Origin: CAZRKC01 sp964600665
GTDB lineage: Bacteria; Bacillota; SLNR01
Length of the DNA: 64,000 nucleotides
Direction of reading: 5' to 3'
NCBI GenBank assembly: GCA_964600665.1
Contig: CAZRKC010000009.1
Span: forward strand, 12,871-76,870
Positions 61,734 through 64,000 of the stretch are shown here, one piece after another (positions within the stretch are counted from its first letter, which is position 1; every line of letters begins with the position of its first letter). The position numbers and the translations under genes are program-made. A model generated the notes under the pieces. That model had not been told where the DNA came from. It saw only the letters and a program-made list of their open reading frames with translations, and did not search any database.

Positions 61734-62096
61734 ATGCCTTGGAAACCAAAAACCATCTGCAGCTATCCTGGGTGTCAGACCCTCAGCCATGATAGGTACT
61801 GCGACAAACACAAAAAGCAGATGGCCCGGGAAGAAAATGAAAAGAGTTCAAAGCTTTATACCTACCAGTGGCGTAAGGCCAGTAAGGAGTTTCTTAAGAA
61901 GCATCCGCTGTGCATTCACTGTGAAAGAGAAGGACGACTTACCCCAGCAACAGAGGTGGACCATATTAGACCACACGGTGGTGATCGGAAGCTCTTCTGG
62001 AACAAAAAGAACTGGCAGCCCCTTTGTAAAAATTGTCACTCTAAGAAGACAGCACTTGAGGATGGCGGCTTTGGGAACAAACCCAGTCACCCCTAG
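61734..62096 (+). CDS. Phage HNH endonuclease (terminase-associated type)
   Basis: This 120-residue protein has paired cysteines (CSYPGCQTLSHDRYCDKHK) and the HNH core CIHCEREGRLTPATEVDHIRPHGGDRKLFWNKKNWQPLCKNCHSKKTALEDGGFG. Small HNH proteins of this kind work with the terminase to nick at cos during packaging in cos-type phages. The ATG at 61734 lies after GAAGGGGTTGAAGG. It ends at TAG inside the palindrome CCCCTAGGGG. Confidence 0.9.
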   Translation: MPWKPKTICSYPGCQTLSHDRYCDKHKKQMAREENEKSSKLYTYQWRKASKEFLKKHPLCIHCEREGRLTPATEVDHIRPHGGDRKLFWNKKNWQPLCKNCHSKKTALEDGGFGNKPSHP

Positions 62097-62190
62097 GGGG
62101 TTATCATCTTACCAGAAGTCTTTAAACGACAACGCGCCAGGGTCACGCGCGATAGTTCGCAGTATTCGAAGGGGCGGGGGGTGTAAAAAC
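62090..62190. other. Possible cos (packaging) region
   Basis: Just after the HNH gene come CCCCTAGGGG (62090-62099), CGCGCC ... ACGCGCG (62133-62151) and a G-run GGGGCGGGGGGTG (62171-62183). GC-rich palindromes and G-runs between an HNH gene and the packaging genes are typical of cos sites in Firmicutes phages. No cleavage site can be read from sequence alone. Confidence 0.4.
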
Positions 62191-62243
62191 GCGAAACTTG
62201 TACTGTTGAAGAGTTTGAGGTGTTAACAAATGGGGTGATAAAT

Positions 62244-62747
62244 ATGTTGGGAAAGTCTAAAAAAGAGGAGATTTTAGAGCTAAGAAACAGAGGTTACGGA
62301 TATAAGAGTATAGCGGTTATCGCAGGTGTAAAGAGAGATACGGTGAGAGGTTTGTGTAAGAGTTGGGGTTTGGAAGGCTGTTTAGGATTCGGGTTATCCA
62401 GAGAACCTGAGAAAAAAAGTGTGTTTTTAGAACACATTACAAATTGCCTGTACTGCTACAAGGAAATCAATATAGAGGATCGTAGAGGTAGAAAATCAAA
62501 ATTTTGCTCTGATCAATGCAGAAGAAAATGGTGGTATGCGAATCAAGATAGGAAAAATAGAAAAGATTCTGCCTGGTATCATTTTATCTGTCTGTATTGC
62601 GGTAAAGATTTTAAAGCCTACGGAAATAAGAATCGAAAATTCTGTTCAAGACGATGTGTAGCTGATTATAGATTTGGATCACATAAAGAAAAAACTGGAT
62701 ACGAAAAAAGAAAAGAGCTTGAAGGCGGCACCACTCAAAATGAGTAG
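62244..62747 (+). CDS. Phage protein with HTH and two zinc-finger-like motifs
   Basis: This 167-residue protein has an N-terminal homeodomain-like helix-turn-helix (SKKEEILELRNRGYGYKSIAVIAGVKRDTVRGLCKSWGL). Two zinc-ribbon segments follow (CLYCYKEINI ... KFCSDQCRRKWW and CLYCGKDFKAY ... KFCSRRCVADYRF). It probably binds DNA near the packaging or late genes. GGGGTGAT precedes the ATG. It is more AT-rich than its neighbours, which suggests a separate origin. Confidence 0.75.
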   Translation: MLGKSKKEEILELRNRGYGYKSIAVIAGVKRDTVRGLCKSWGLEGCLGFGLSREPEKKSVFLEHITNCLYCYKEINIEDRRGRKSKFCSDQCRRKWWYANQDRKNRKDSAWYHFICLYCGKDFKAYGNKNRKFCSRRCVADYRFGSHKEKTGYEKRKELEGGTTQNE

Positions 62748-62787
62748 AGTGCTTTTTTAATGTCCAGAATCGGAAGGTGGTAAAAAG

Positions 62788-64000
62788 ATGAATCAAGAGA
62801 TGACCATTCGAAAGGTGCCGGTATCTGAGATCAAACCGGCGAAATATAATCCCCGGAAAGATCTAAAGCCAGGGGATCCGGCCTATGAAAAGCTGAAACG
62901 GTCCATGACCGAGTTTGGTTATGTGGAGCCTATCATCTGGAATGAAGAGACGGGTAATATCGTCGGCGGCCACCAGCGCTATAAAATCCTGCTGGAAGAA
63001 GGGCACTCAGAAGTGGAATGTGTGGTGGTGAAGCTGTCCCCGGATAAAGAAAAGGCGTTAAACGTGGCCCTAAATAAAGTGACGGGTGATTGGGAAATTG
63101 GCGCATTGGCTGACCTCATCAAGGATTTGGAAGAACAGGACTTTGATGTCACCCTGACCGGCTTTGACGCTGCGGAAATTGAAGACCTTTTCAGTCAGGT
63201 CCACGACAAGGATGTAAAAGAAGATGACAATTTTAATTTAACAAAAGCGCTGGAAGAAGCATCCTTTGTGAAAAGGGGCGATATATGGACCGTTGGCCGG
63301 CACAGACTTGTGTGTGGTGATGCCACATGTAAAGCAGATGTAGCAAGGCTTGCGGATGGTAAGAAGGTTAACCTTGTAATTACGGATTTGCCATATGGTG
63401 TTTCATATAAAGGTGGGACTGGACTGACAATCCAGAATGATGACCTTAAGGGCGAAGAGTTCTACAAATTCATCTTGGATTCTTTTAAAAACATGGCAGA
63501 AAACATGGCTGCGGGGGCATCCATTTATGTTTTCCATGCAGATACGGAGGGTCTTAATTTTAGAAAAGCCTTTGTAGATGCGGGTTTTCATTTGAGCGGG
63601 GTTTGCATCTGGAAGAAAAACTCCCTGGTGCTAGGCAGAAGTCCGTATAACTGGATCCACGAGCCTATTTTATATGGTTGGCTAAAAGGCGGTAAACATA
63701 AATGGTACACCGGGAGATCAGAAACAACAGTATGGAATTATGATAAGCCGAAGAAGAATGAGAATCATCCAACTGAAAAACCAATCGTCTTATTGTCTTA
63801 TCCAATAAAAAACTCATCCCAGGTCAACGGTATTGTCATGGACATTTTCCTCGGGTCTGGCTCCACAATGATTGCCTGCGAGCAAACCGACAGGATTTGC
63901 TTTGGCATGGATTTGGACGAGAAATATGCCAGTGTGGCATTACGCCGATATTATCAGAACTTCCCGGATAAACCGATTAAAAGAAATGGAGTATTGATAG
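62788..64000 (+). CDS. ParB-domain DNA methyltransferase fusion (partial, runs off the end)
   Basis: At least 404 residues are visible, with no stop before the window edge. Residues about 8-75 are a ParB/Srx-type domain (VSEIKPAKYNPRKDL, GNIVGGHQRYKILLEEGH). A beta-class N4/N6 methyltransferase follows, with motif IV written DLPYGV (normally DPPY), and motif I late, as MDIFLGSGSTMIACEQT. VARLADGKKVNLVITDLPYG precedes it. It would methylate adenine or cytosine in phage DNA and protect it from host restriction. GGAAGGTGG precedes the ATG. It uses SAM, which the phage metK can supply. Confidence 0.93.
   Translation, partial: MNQEMTIRKVPVSEIKPAKYNPRKDLKPGDPAYEKLKRSMTEFGYVEPIIWNEETGNIVGGHQRYKILLEEGHSEVECVVVKLSPDKEKALNVALNKVTGDWEIGALADLIKDLEEQDFDVTLTGFDAAEIEDLFSQVHDKDVKEDDNFNLTKALEEASFVKRGDIWTVGRHRLVCGDATCKADVARLADGKKVNLVITDLPYGVSYKGGTGLTIQNDDLKGEEFYKFILDSFKNMAENMAAGASIYVFHADTEGLNFRKAFVDAGFHLSGVCIWKKNSLVLGRSPYNWIHEPILYGWLKGGKHKWYTGRSETTVWNYDKPKKNENHPTEKPIVLLSYPIKNSSQVNGIVMDIFLGSGSTMIACEQTDRICFGMDLDEKYASVALRRYYQNFPDKPIKRNGVLI

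Noticed and set aside
61789..62226. 145-residue open frame overlapping the HNH gene
   Set aside because: It is the +1 frame of the HNH gene and has no domain. The HNH frame has a full cysteine and histidine motif set.

Overview
The window looks like a chromosomal segment of an anaerobic, Gram-positive-type Firmicute (class Clostridia). The evidence is paired surface proteins ending in three cell-wall-binding type 2 repeats, a Firmicutes-type split capsule tyrosine kinase and PHP phosphatase, strong AGGAGG-type ribosome sites, frequent TTG/GTG starts, and a prophage gene set typical of clostridial siphophages. I cannot name the genus. Composition, judged by eye, falls into three blocks: GC-rich (1 to about 15.16 kb), AT-rich (about 15.17 to 47.8 kb, apart from an insertion sequence), and intermediate (47.8 to 64 kb).

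Region 1 (1-15.2 kb) is native-looking surface biology. It holds the tail of a hexapeptide acyltransferase, a GNAT acetyltransferase, a GT4 glycosyltransferase and a UDP-ManNAc dehydrogenase. Two large exported wall-anchored proteins follow, one of them a subtilisin with BspA-type leucine-rich repeats, then a second GNAT protein. The start of an exopolysaccharide operon comes next: chain-length regulator, tyrosine kinase, PHP phosphatase, CapD/FlaA1-type dehydratase, and an initiating sugar transferase that is cut off two thirds of the way through.

Region 2 (15.2-37.8 kb) is an AT-rich Wzx/Wzy-type polysaccharide cluster, apparently acquired, all on the + strand. It has its own complete initiating transferase. 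It makes UDP-GalNAc uronate (TviB/TviC type), UDP-L-FucNAc (CapE, CapF, CapG) and dTDP-L-rhamnose (RmlA, a fused RmlC-RmlD, RmlB). It also encodes three glycosyltransferases, a deacetylase-like protein, a formyltransferase, the Wzy polymerase and the Wzx flippase. The last gene, galE, is broken twice: by a 1-base frameshift and by a 2.6-kb IS21-family element with intact istA/istB and a 5-bp target duplication.

Region 3 (37.8-47.6 kb) is a defence island. It holds an HNH-like protein and a + strand group of a SIR2-like NAD-binding protein with two uncharacterised proteins. A - strand operon encodes a Hachiman system (hamA, hamB) preceded by an excisionase-type HTH protein and an unusual protein ending in an NBR1-like Ig domain.

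Region 4 (47.8-64 kb) is the early/replication module of a tailed prophage, all on the + strand. In order it holds a small conserved ORF, a sigma-like factor, an antirepressor with an amber stop, a MetK, DUF2800 and DUF2815 proteins, and a family A DNA polymerase carrying a 302-residue intein. Then come a VirE-type primase/helicase, an iteron-like putative origin, a VRR-NUC nuclease, an SNF2 helicase, a DUF4406 protein, a DUF1492 protein, a large hairpin-rich RNA-like segment, an HNH endonuclease with a possible cos region, a zinc/HTH protein and a ParB-methyltransferase fusion that runs off the end. No integrase, repressor, terminase, capsid or tail gene is visible here. Those should lie beyond the right edge, or the lysogeny genes have been displaced by the defence operon.
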